Source: Methanobacterium aggregans (GTDB lineage: Archaea; Methanobacteriota; Methanobacteria; Methanobacteriales; Methanobacteriaceae). Taken from it: DNA of 64,000 nucleotides. The notes under the pieces are model-generated. The model was not told the DNA's origin. It saw only the letters and a list, made by a program, of their open reading frames with translations, and searched no databases. The stretch's first letter is position 1. Each line of letters begins with the position of its first letter. Shown one piece after another: positions 53,081 to 61,645 of this stretch. Location: positions 1-64,000 of the forward strand of contig NZ_JAGGLN010000006.1 of assembly GCF_017874455.1 (NCBI RefSeq), given 5' to 3'. The position numbers and the translations under genes are program-made.

Positions 53081-54280
53081 TCACGGCACCGTGGGAAAAA
53101 CCTTACCAGTTTTACTCTCCCTGCAGAAGGTTCTGAAGTCACAGGCATCACAGGTACGTTTTTCAGGGTTAGCCTTCCATGAAGCTTGTATTCCACGGCC
53201 ATTGACTTCGGATATTACACTCTCCTCAATATCTGCCACAACGGAGTCGAATTCAGTCAGGGATCTCCTCTGGTTGTCGTAGTCAACAGGTATGATTCGC
53301 ACTGAGCGGAGCTTTTTCAGGGAATCTGAGAGTGAAGGTGGTTTTTGATGAATGTTCCATTTCAGTATGTTCTCAAGGTCATCTGCGTAGGGTTTTATGT
53401 CTGTTTTACCCTCTTCAACATCCTTTTTAAGTTCCTTTAGGTCTTCCTTGAAGAGTGAGAGTTCGTTGAGGTAGAAGAGCATTCCAACGAGAACAGGCTG
53501 GGATTCAGGCTGCATGGACCGGAGCCAGCTGTAGGTTAAAACCTGCCAGTCATGATGATCCCACGAAGGAGAGGCCAGTGCAGGGCGCTTCATACCCTTG
53601 TAATCAACTATTATTTCGTATTCAGGTTTTTCAAGTTTTTCAAGCTTGTACTGGAATGCAGGGTTGTTGTGAAGGTACCTGATGATTAAATTGTTATCTG
53701 AGGCTTCGTCTATCTTAACTGAACTCAGAACATCGATAACACCGGTGATTCCATAGTAGTTGGAACGGCTTGCACCCTTCTCGTAACGGGGCATGTCCCG
53801 TATACCCTTTAGTTTAACCTCGGAGTCATCTATCAAAGGGAATAAATGCGGGCCCCATGTGTTTATGGCTGCCTCTGCACGTATACTTGCAGCGAGTTTG
53901 TGGGGATGGTCGTGGTCCTGGCAGAGGCCCAGACCCTCATCACCTTCATTGAATGGGCAGAAGAGGTTTGCAGGTGGTTGAAGCCCCCTTGAACGCATTC
54001 TCTTATCAATTTCCAGTTCAATATCCCTTATCTGGGTCTTCCAGTCCCATGGGAAGTCCTTCCAGTCCATCTCATTCCACCTGAGAAAGGCGTCCTCCAT
54101 AACCCCGTGGATGAAGTTACCGAACCACAGCTGGATTGGCATGGAAGGTGGCAGGGTTCCCTTGTTCTGGTAGCGGTACTGCAGGCCGCAGGTAAGGTAT
54201 GAGAGAAGGTCACCTGTTAAACTGTATTCAGGTATGATGTATGGTTTGTTTCGGGTTGAAAGGGTCATTGTTAACCACAT
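53081..54280 (-). CDS. RecB-like PD-(D/E)XK nuclease with Fe-S cysteines (AddB/Cas4-like)
   Basis: The 399-residue protein has the nuclease motifs FGNFIHGVMEDAF (motif with His), GITGVIDVLSS (Asp), EIIVDYKGMK (D-x-K) and QVLTYSWLRS. A first cysteine (YLTCGLQYRY) plus CDACDFRTFC near the C-terminus fit the four-Cys iron-sulfur staple of AddB and Cas4. It lies 30 bases after the UvrD-like helicase on the same strand, forming an AddAB-like helicase-nuclease pair that could process DNA ends or attack foreign DNA. ATG 54280 or 54268 may be the start. Confidence 0.85.
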   Translation of the reverse strand: MWLTMTLSTRNKPYIIPEYSLTGDLLSYLTCGLQYRYQNKGTLPPSMPIQLWFGNFIHGVMEDAFLRWNEMDWKDFPWDWKTQIRDIELEIDKRMRSRGLQPPANLFCPFNEGDEGLGLCQDHDHPHKLAASIRAEAAINTWGPHLFPLIDDSEVKLKGIRDMPRYEKGASRSNYYGITGVIDVLSSVKIDEASDNNLIIRYLHNNPAFQYKLEKLEKPEYEIIVDYKGMKRPALASPSWDHHDWQVLTYSWLRSMQPESQPVLVGMLFYLNELSLFKEDLKELKKDVEEGKTDIKPYADDLENILKWNIHQKPPSLSDSLKKLRSVRIIPVDYDNQRRSLTEFDSVVADIEESVISEVNGRGIQASWKANPEKRTCDACDFRTFCRESKTGKVFPTVP

Positions 54281-54310
54281 TTTATTACATTTTTAAGGTT
54301 TTTATTTATT

Positions 54311-56677
54311 TTATATGTGTATGATGTTTTCAAGGCCTGGCCAGTGCCATGATCCGTCTCTGGTCCAGCCTGTGGCCACGTTTGGTATTTCCCTGTGTTC
54401 CTTCTTGGTATCGTAGCCTCCCTTGACAGGGTTTATCCCCACAAGGAGAAGCACATCCTGGGGTCGGCTGAATGCAACGAAGTAATGTCTTATGAGATCA
54501 TCAAATGCCCTGTCCTCACCTTTTCTTCTGGAGCTTTCAAGGGGTGAGGAAACACGCAGTTCATCCTCAAGGTTGCAGGATTTACCACCCTCAACAGGGA
54601 ATCGTTTGAAGGCGTTCTTGTGATGGTCAGTTCTGAAGTCTGAACCTACATCAACCACCACAAGTGGGAACTCCAAGCCCTTGGACTGATGTATGGACAT
54701 GATGTTGATCCTGTTATCAGGCAGTGTTTCAAGGAGGTTCTCATCCACATCAATAGCACCAGTTGCAAGGGGGGTGAAAACATTCCAGTAAAGCTCCTTA
54801 ATGGACTTTGCTTCCAGTTCTTCCTCAAATATGATCTCACCACCGAAGCTTGTGAAGAAGGATGTCTGGGCTATGGTACGTGTAACAGCCTCCAGGTAAA
54901 CCAGTCCCTCAACATCATCCTGCATCTCGGGTATCCAGGTCACGAGCTTGTAGGCAAGCTCCAGAAGTGAAACATCATGCTTCCAGGTTTTACGTCCTTT
55001 AGGGGTTCTTGACCTCCAGGCATCCACGAAATCCCCAAGTGAAAATGGATTCAAAGGCTCAGGATTGGATTCAACATACTCCAACGCTGTTTTCCTCCAT
55101 GAACCGAACCTGTGAACTGCTGATTTTGGAAGTTTCTCAATGGAATCCTGAACTTCACAGTCAGGGTCAATACATTCCAGTAACAGGCCACATAGTACGC
55201 TGGCCTCCCAGGTGCGCTCCAGATTCTGACCCCTGGGGTTGAAGACTGGAATACTTGGATTTAAACTCAACAAATCCTCCCGGAGGTAGTAGGGTAACCG
55301 TTTCTTTTTAAAGGCATTCACTTCAAGGGGAGAACTCAAAAGAATGGAAACATCAGTTGGAGAACCCTCAGTTTCATCACATCTTATCTCATAGTCCCTT
55401 CCATTGCACTGGAATTTGAAGCCGTCACTGTAAACAGCATTGTGTATGAATTTTGAGAGATCCTCTGAGAGTGTTTCCACATCATCCCTGAACATGCCCA
55501 GCACTGGGAAGTCACAGAAATCCCCAGCTCTTGCAGCTTCTATTGGAGGTTTACCCTCAACACGAACACCCTGAAAATCCTCATCCAGAACAGCAAACTC
55601 ATTGCAGAAATCAACAATGGAACAGGTTGAACGGTAGTTCTTGGAGAGATTTATGAGTTTGGGTTCAACTTCAAGATGTTCCCGGCATCTTTCCTTGAAG
55701 TTGGTGAAGAGATCCACTGTGGCTCCCCTGAAACGGTATAGGGACTGGTCGTCATCTCCAACAACTGTGAAACTTCCTCCGTTGCAGGCCGCAGCATCTG
55801 CGAGTTTGAAGTATATCTGCTCCTGCAGAAGGTTGGTGTCCTGGTACTCATCCACCAGTACGAGCTTCAGGTTTTCAAGGAAGCTCTCAAGTTTCTTTTC
55901 ATGGAGTTTGTCCAGGAAATCAGCTTCAAGGAGTGAGAAATCAAAGAGCATTCTCTCCTCAAATTCATGGATGTAATCTTCAATGGCCTGACAAGCCACC
56001 TTGATTCCAGGATCGTCCCCTCTGCTTTTGAACTCTTCCCAGAGGACCTGGTCATAGTAAACCCTGTCCTTGATTTCAAGGAGGAGTTTACTCATCTCAG
56101 CGGTGTTGAAACCGAACTTACCGCCCCTGATGTTGATGAGGTATTCCCTTAATGCTTCATTATGGTGCCTCTCATCTGTGAAGAGTCCCACCCTCATCAT
56201 CATGGCCCTTGCAACGAAGTCCTCAACAACCACGGGTGGTGGAGAACCAGGATCCCTGTGATTCTTCAAAACCTCCTCACAGATACTGTCAAGGGTTCCA
56301 GTCACGATCTGGTTGAAGTCCAGATGCCTGAGACTCTTTTCAACATCACTGTTATCTGAAAGGAGTTCCTGGCGGATGATATCACCCCAGCTCAGGATCC
56401 TTGATCTAAGCTCTGCTGCAGCTTTACGTGTGAAGGTGGTTGCAAGTATGCTTCCAGGATTAACATCATCCACGTAGATGAACTTCAGGATCTTCAAAAC
56501 CATAACAGTGGTTTTACCACTACCAGGACCTGCAACTATGAACTGAGATTCATTCTCAGGGGCTGAAATTGCCCTGTGCTGATCAGGGTTCATATCAGGA
56601 CGGATGTCCCTTTTCAGGTTTTCTATAACTATTTTCTGGAACTGGGGGAAGCTTATCATGTTAATCCATTTTTCCAC
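54311..56677 (-). CDS. UvrD/Rep-family (AddA-like) DNA helicase
   Basis: The 788-residue superfamily 1 helicase has a Q motif DQHRAIS, motif I VAGPGSGKTTV near 50, Ia TTFTRKAAAELRSRI, II LVDEYQDTN, III VVGDDDQSLYRFRGA, IV NYRST, V IMSIHQSKGLEFPLVVV and VI HYFVAFSRPQDVLLLV. It translocates along DNA from 3' to 5'. It probably works with the nuclease encoded 30 bases downstream. A GTG at 56677 and an ATG at 56659 are alternative starts. Confidence 0.9.
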   Translation of the reverse strand: MEKWINMISFPQFQKIVIENLKRDIRPDMNPDQHRAISAPENESQFIVAGPGSGKTTVMVLKILKFIYVDDVNPGSILATTFTRKAAAELRSRILSWGDIIRQELLSDNSDVEKSLRHLDFNQIVTGTLDSICEEVLKNHRDPGSPPPVVVEDFVARAMMMRVGLFTDERHHNEALREYLINIRGGKFGFNTAEMSKLLLEIKDRVYYDQVLWEEFKSRGDDPGIKVACQAIEDYIHEFEERMLFDFSLLEADFLDKLHEKKLESFLENLKLVLVDEYQDTNLLQEQIYFKLADAAACNGGSFTVVGDDDQSLYRFRGATVDLFTNFKERCREHLEVEPKLINLSKNYRSTCSIVDFCNEFAVLDEDFQGVRVEGKPPIEAARAGDFCDFPVLGMFRDDVETLSEDLSKFIHNAVYSDGFKFQCNGRDYEIRCDETEGSPTDVSILLSSPLEVNAFKKKRLPYYLREDLLSLNPSIPVFNPRGQNLERTWEASVLCGLLLECIDPDCEVQDSIEKLPKSAVHRFGSWRKTALEYVESNPEPLNPFSLGDFVDAWRSRTPKGRKTWKHDVSLLELAYKLVTWIPEMQDDVEGLVYLEAVTRTIAQTSFFTSFGGEIIFEEELEAKSIKELYWNVFTPLATGAIDVDENLLETLPDNRINIMSIHQSKGLEFPLVVVDVGSDFRTDHHKNAFKRFPVEGGKSCNLEDELRVSSPLESSRRKGEDRAFDDLIRHYFVAFSRPQDVLLLVGINPVKGGYDTKKEHREIPNVATGWTRDGSWHWPGLENIIHI

Positions 56678-56912
56678 ACTATTTTTTTCTAATAACGTGA
56701 TGAGGTGTTTCTAAATCTTTGAACTTGACACCCCAAAGGTTACAATTTTGCTATTAAATGGTTTAACATTCCAGTTTAAATATGTAATGCTTAAAGGCGG
56801 AGGTTAAGCCTGAAAAATAGGATTAATGGATGGTTTATTATTTTAAAAAAAGTTTCTTTTAATCTTTGAAAATTAGTTATAAAAAATTTATATTTCTAAT
56901 TAAAAGGTTAAG

Positions 56913-56995
56913 TGCGGGGTCAGGGACTCGAACCCTGGTAGGTCTGCACCAGCAGGTCTTGAGCCTGCCCCCTTTGGCCGCTCGGGTAACCCCGC
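56913..56995 (-). tRNA. tRNA-Leu (anticodon CAA)
   Basis: An 83-base gene with acceptor pair GCGGGGT/ACCCCGC, D arm TACCCGAGCGGCCAAAGG, anticodon stem GCAGG/CCTGC with loop CTCAAGA (anticodon CAA), a long variable arm TGGTGCAGACCTACC and T arm CAGGGTTCGAGTCCCTG. The long variable arm and anticodon identify tRNA-Leu. It separates the helicase-nuclease pair from the YhaN/YhaO pair. Confidence 0.93.
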
Positions 56996-57133
56996 CTGGA
57001 ATATAATGTATTGAGATCTTTATGATTTAAAGTTATTTATTATCAACAAAACTTTTAGGAATACTTTAAAATAATATTTAAGAGGGAATTGAATAGGTTA
57101 TAGCTCCATAGGCCCTCAAAAATTCTATTTTTC

Positions 57134-59818
57134 CTAAAGATTTTCCATGGATATAAAGGTTGCATCACTGAGTGAGTTGTACTTGTCAACATCACAGGTA
57201 ACAACGAAGACCTGCATATCCCTGGCACTTTCCTCAAGCACCTCCAGGGCATGGTGCATCCTTAAGGGATCTGTGTTCACAAGGGGGTCGTCAAGTACCA
57301 CCAGCTGCCTATCCTCTTTACTTAAAAGCCTTCCCAATGCAAGTCTGAATATGCACCATATCTGTTCCTGGGTACCAAATGAAAGTGCATCCAGTAATGC
57401 CTCAGCTTCACGACCTTCAGGTGTTACAGAACATGGTTTCAACTTATTATCAAACTCCAATGAGTACATGGGACCTAATATCTTCTCAAGATCATCTGTC
57501 ACAAGTCTCTTTATTGGATCAGTTAGGGAAACGATGGTGTTTTCCTTGTAGTGCATGGTCAGATCGTAGAGAAGTTCAATGGCAGCTGCATCATTTTTCA
57601 TATCTTCAAGGGTCTTCTCCTTCTCATTGATAGATTCCTCAAGGGTGTTCATGTCGGTGAAATCCTGGGTGAGGTTATTGAGGTCAGACTCCATACGGAC
57701 ATGTGAAAGTTCCAAATCCTTAACATCCTCTTCCAGTCTTCTTACCTTGTTTTCAGAGTTACTGTAATCTTTTGTGGGTTTTTCTTCCTTCTCCTCCATT
57801 TCATCCTGATAGATATTTAGTGTTCTCTCCTTTCTCTCAAGTTTCATGGAGATATCGTTCTGCTGGGCTTCAATGGAATCAACTGTAATTCCACCTTCCT
57901 CTAAACCTCTTAAACGTTCACTGTATTTTTCAATGAACTCTTCGTTACTTTTTACCCTGTTTTCCATCTGAGATATGTACTTGTCAGTTGCATTGTACTG
58001 ATCTTGAAGCTCTTTCAGGTTAGATTGAAGTTTGCTCTCATTATCCTTAAGGAAGACTTCCTTCTCTTCGATTTTATTTATCTTTTCTGATAGTAACTTC
58101 GCAAGATCATTTTTGTTCCCATCCATGCAGTTCTTGAAGGGTGAATCATCTGGAATCTTACTCCAGTTAAGTTGGATCTTAGCTTCGAGTTCTGCAACAT
58201 CCATCATGAGTGAATCCATACCACCTTTTTTAGCCAGATCCTTCTTGATTTGATCGATCCTAATTTTTAAACCCTTTTTAGTGTTTAAAAGTTCTCTCAA
58301 GGGTTCCAATTCTGTTTCATTGTAGGGTGCTGTTAAACTTGCACATTCTATTTCCATATCCTCAAGTTCAGATTTCAGGAGCTTAACATCCTCATTCCCA
58401 CTTTTAATTTCAAAAACACCATTTTCCAGTTCTATTCTAACGGATTGATAGGCATTCCAGCTCCTATCTTCTCTGTCTAATGTGAATTTTTCCCCGTCAA
58501 GGTATATTGAACCCTCTAATCCTCCTGAAGCACGGATGTTCAGGCCAATAGCATCCAGCTTGGTCCTGGTGTCCCTTATACTGTTTTTCAGTCTTTCAAT
58601 TTCATCCAGCTGGGATCTTGAAGGTGCATTGATGGATCTGTACTGTTCCTCCTTGGATTCAAGTTCCTCCTTAAGTCCATTCATTTCCTTAAGTATGGAA
58701 CTTTTATCCTCAAGCTGAAGCTCCCTCAAAACTGTACTGTGCGCTATCCTCGCTGTTGTTTTTTCCTCTGAAAAATCTTCTATGGTTGATTTAATGTCTT
58801 CAACTTCTTCTTTAACCTGTTTTATACTAGATTCAGCTTTCAAGAGCTCTGATTTTCGTAATTTTTTCTCTTTTTCTAAGGAATCATTTTTAGATTCCAG
58901 ATCATCTATCTCTTCACTTATATAGGTGATATCGTTGATCTTTTCCTTCAGGGTGTTGTAACGTGTGTTGAAATTTTCAACTTCTCCAACTAACCTTTCC
59001 CTTTCTTCTTTATGAGTTCGGGCTTCTTCAATGGTTTTTTGAAGATCTGAAAGTTCTTCACGTGCTTCATTTAAGCGTAAGGTCTTCTTTTTCTTCATGA
59101 ACTCGTTGTCTTCAAGGTTACGCATGAGCTCATCCTTTCTGTGAAGTTTATCCCTGGATTTTTGGAGTTCTTCCTTTTCCTCTTTCAAGGATTCTTCTAA
59201 CTTTAACAGGGGAGATTTTTTTCTATCCTTCCTTGTTGCTGTGTAGTACTCTGAAAATCTTTCATTCAGTACTTCAAGAATTCTCTTTTCTTCCCCAGAC
59301 TCTATTGATGCACCGATCATACGCTGGAGGGATGAGAAGGTTTCACTGTTGAGTTCATCAATGATTATGGGTTCTCCCTGAACCATCCAGAGGCACTGGC
59401 TTACACCCCAGAACTGGGGTTTGGTATCACCTGTTCGAGGCAGCTCACCACCTGTGATACCTGCAACAGCCCTGTCTGCAGCATCCCCCTCAGATAAACG
59501 CTCCCAACCATTCGAGTTCCACTTCTCAAGGGCACTCATTGGCTGGATGAACCTTTTGGTTACCTTGTAACGGTCCCCATTATTTCTAAAGGTTACCATG
59601 GCCTGAGGTGCCAGCTGGGAATCGAAGGGGATGAGTGCTTTGATGTTTTTGGATCTGCTTGAGTGTTTGGAGAAGAGAATGGTTCTCAGGGATTCCATGA
59701 GGGTGGTTTTACCACTTTCATTGGGGCCGTGTATAACATTCAAACCATCCTGGAACTGGATCTCCACAGGGTCCCTGAACTTCTTCCAGTTCTCAAGGAT
59801 TATATTTTCCACGATCAT
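57134..59818 (-). CDS. Rad50/SbcC-type ATPase (YhaN-like)
   Basis: The 894-residue protein has an N-terminal ABC half with Walker A HGPNESGKTTL at residues 30-40, two long coiled-coil arms (about 180-400 and 560-760) and a C-terminal half with SFGTQEQIWCIFRLALG and Walker B LVVLDDPLVNTDP. No CxxC zinc hook is seen between the arms; the part between them (about 400-520) contains a small domain (LDGEKFTLDREDRSWNAY). This fits the YhaN/AAA_27 group rather than classical Rad50. It overlaps its Mre11-like partner by four bases. Confidence 0.85.
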   Translation of the reverse strand: MIVENIILENWKKFRDPVEIQFQDGLNVIHGPNESGKTTLMESLRTILFSKHSSRSKNIKALIPFDSQLAPQAMVTFRNNGDRYKVTKRFIQPMSALEKWNSNGWERLSEGDAADRAVAGITGGELPRTGDTKPQFWGVSQCLWMVQGEPIIIDELNSETFSSLQRMIGASIESGEEKRILEVLNERFSEYYTATRKDRKKSPLLKLEESLKEEKEELQKSRDKLHRKDELMRNLEDNEFMKKKKTLRLNEAREELSDLQKTIEEARTHKEERERLVGEVENFNTRYNTLKEKINDITYISEEIDDLESKNDSLEKEKKLRKSELLKAESSIKQVKEEVEDIKSTIEDFSEEKTTARIAHSTVLRELQLEDKSSILKEMNGLKEELESKEEQYRSINAPSRSQLDEIERLKNSIRDTRTKLDAIGLNIRASGGLEGSIYLDGEKFTLDREDRSWNAYQSVRIELENGVFEIKSGNEDVKLLKSELEDMEIECASLTAPYNETELEPLRELLNTKKGLKIRIDQIKKDLAKKGGMDSLMMDVAELEAKIQLNWSKIPDDSPFKNCMDGNKNDLAKLLSEKINKIEEKEVFLKDNESKLQSNLKELQDQYNATDKYISQMENRVKSNEEFIEKYSERLRGLEEGGITVDSIEAQQNDISMKLERKERTLNIYQDEMEEKEEKPTKDYSNSENKVRRLEEDVKDLELSHVRMESDLNNLTQDFTDMNTLEESINEKEKTLEDMKNDAAAIELLYDLTMHYKENTIVSLTDPIKRLVTDDLEKILGPMYSLEFDNKLKPCSVTPEGREAEALLDALSFGTQEQIWCIFRLALGRLLSKEDRQLVVLDDPLVNTDPLRMHHALEVLEESARDMQVFVVTCDVDKYNSLSDATFISMENL

Positions 59819-60972
59819 TGTGAAACCTCCTTAACCATCTGATAAAGCATTAAAGACGCTCTTTTAAGAACTTCTGGACTGGCGTTCTGCACACTCTCCA
59901 TATCCCTGATGTCCCTGAAGATGGCTTCAGCATCCTCAGCTGATATGCCTGAAAGCTCCTGTGTCTTGGGATGATACTTCATAAGGGCCATCAAAGCCTG
60001 GAAGGTCTTTGGAACGTAGGAACCCTCGGGTATCATGGCCTGGAACTCCAGCATGTTCGGCTTCAAATAGAGATCATCCATGTTGAGGTTGAAAAAGAAC
60101 AGATCATCTGCTTTGAAGTTTTCAAGGTAATCGAAGGAATCCTGACCAACAACACCCCTCAACTTAAGGTTCAAAACCAGATTTTCCTGGTTCTCTAAAC
60201 TTGTTTCAAGGCTTTTTATATCATCTAAACCGTTGATCTTTGATTCCATCTGCTCCCATCTGAGCTTACCCACACGTGCTGGTTTTATCAATGGTTTTTC
60301 ACCCCTCTCAAGGTCAACCATCACTGCATTACCACTGTTCTTCTCACCAAATTTGGTTGTTTCAGGAGTTCCCGGGTAAAGGGTTTTTTCTTCATACTGG
60401 AAGAGTGAATGCCATTCACCAAGTGCCAGGTAATCAAGATCTGCAGTATCAGCCCTCTTTGGATTGATTGGGAAGTTAGACTCATCTGTGAAACCTGGTA
60501 TCTGGAGGTTTCCATGGGCAAGTCCAATTGAGATCTTGTTGTCCTCCCTTTCTATCCATGCTGTGGGATCCTCCTTGGACTGTTTCTGCTTCACAGGACA
60601 TGGATAGAGTGTAACATCACCTGGAAGGTTCACGGGTTCAGCCTCCTTTAATATGTGGATGTTACCAGCTGCATCCCACACAGGGTTGTTGTAGGCTGAA
60701 TCCCTTGTGAGTGGGTCATGGTTTCCAGGCAGTATGTAAACTGGTGTTCCAATACCTGATAGATTCTGGCATGTTTCATGGATCAAACTGGAATCAACTT
60801 CGTTGCCATCGAATAAGTCCCCAGCCACCAGTATAAAATCAACATCCTCTCCACTTTCCAACAACCTTCGAACAGTTTCCATCCGAATTTCACGTGCCAG
60901 GTCAGCTTTACCCCCTAACCTGGAGTACTTAATTCCCAAATGCCAATCTGCAGTGTGTAAAAACCTCACCAT
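59815..60972 (-). CDS. Mre11/SbcD-like nuclease (YhaO-like)
   Basis: The 385-residue protein has the phosphoesterase motifs HTADWHLGIKYS near residue 6, LVAGDLFDGNEVD near 47, ILPGNHDPL near 80, GLAHGNLQIPG near 155 and ALGEWH near 190 (typical GxWH/GHxH position). It is an exonuclease-type partner of the coiled-coil ATPase gene that follows it with an ATGA-like overlap. GGGAGG lies before the ATG. Together they probably process DNA ends. Confidence 0.88.
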   Translation of the reverse strand: MVRFLHTADWHLGIKYSRLGGKADLAREIRMETVRRLLESGEDVDFILVAGDLFDGNEVDSSLIHETCQNLSGIGTPVYILPGNHDPLTRDSAYNNPVWDAAGNIHILKEAEPVNLPGDVTLYPCPVKQKQSKEDPTAWIEREDNKISIGLAHGNLQIPGFTDESNFPINPKRADTADLDYLALGEWHSLFQYEEKTLYPGTPETTKFGEKNSGNAVMVDLERGEKPLIKPARVGKLRWEQMESKINGLDDIKSLETSLENQENLVLNLKLRGVVGQDSFDYLENFKADDLFFFNLNMDDLYLKPNMLEFQAMIPEGSYVPKTFQALMALMKYHPKTQELSGISAEDAEAIFRDIRDMESVQNASPEVLKRASLMLYQMVKEVSQ

Positions 60973-61184
60973 ATCTATGAATCCTCCCTTTTGAAAGTTT
61001 CATGTTATTATTATTGCTGTTTGCAGATTGTATTAACTGTTATTTAATGGTTATTATTTGAGTTTGGGAGGTTTGTAAATCTGAGGAAGGAGTTAAATTG
61101 GTTAATATTTCTAGATTGAATATTTAAAGAAATAAAATTAAAAAATAAGTTAAATCAATACGTTATTTATTTAAATATAAAATT

Positions 61185-61643
61185 TTATAAAGGAACACCT
61201 TTTTTAATAGCTTCATTAAGCTCTTGCATCATGAAACCCATTCCTTTACATTTACTGAGTGGATTGTAAATATTTTTATCTGTAAAAATATCATTAACCA
61301 TCTTAGTATAGTTCTTACCACCTAAAACAACAATATCCTCATATTTATAGAGTTTTTGTGTTGAATCAGCAGCCTTTAATTCATCAATACTTATGGGATT
61401 GGATTTTTTGTTGTTGAAACTCACGTTGTAGGGTTCAGGTACGATATCATCTGGAAAGAGAAAGCCATACTTGGCTGAAAGTATGCACCAAGATTCTGGA
61501 TAAAACTTCTCAGCATATTCACGACATTTACCTGCAAAGGACCCAATGTAAACATGTTTAGCCATTGTTGGTCCAGTTTCTGGTTCTTTATCCCAAATCT
61601 TTTTACTTCCACAGGGCACTACACAAATCGTGTTCTCACTCAT
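61185..61643 (-). CDS. DUF6884-type protein coupled to McrC
   Basis: The 152-residue protein opens with ICVVPCGSKKIWD, followed by ETGPTMAKHVYIGSFAGKCREYAEKFY and SWCILSAKYGFLFPDDIVPEPYNVSF, matching the DUF6884 family seen in phages and mobile or defence loci. The active role is unknown. Its ATG lies two bases after the McrC stop codon, with the ribosome site GAGAGGT inside the mcrC end, so translation is coupled. Confidence 0.78.
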   Translation of the reverse strand: MSENTICVVPCGSKKIWDKEPETGPTMAKHVYIGSFAGKCREYAEKFYPESWCILSAKYGFLFPDDIVPEPYNVSFNNKKSNPISIDELKAADSTQKLYKYEDIVVLGGKNYTKMVNDIFTDKNIYNPLSKCKGMGFMMQELNEAIKKGVPL

Positions 61644-61645
61644 AG

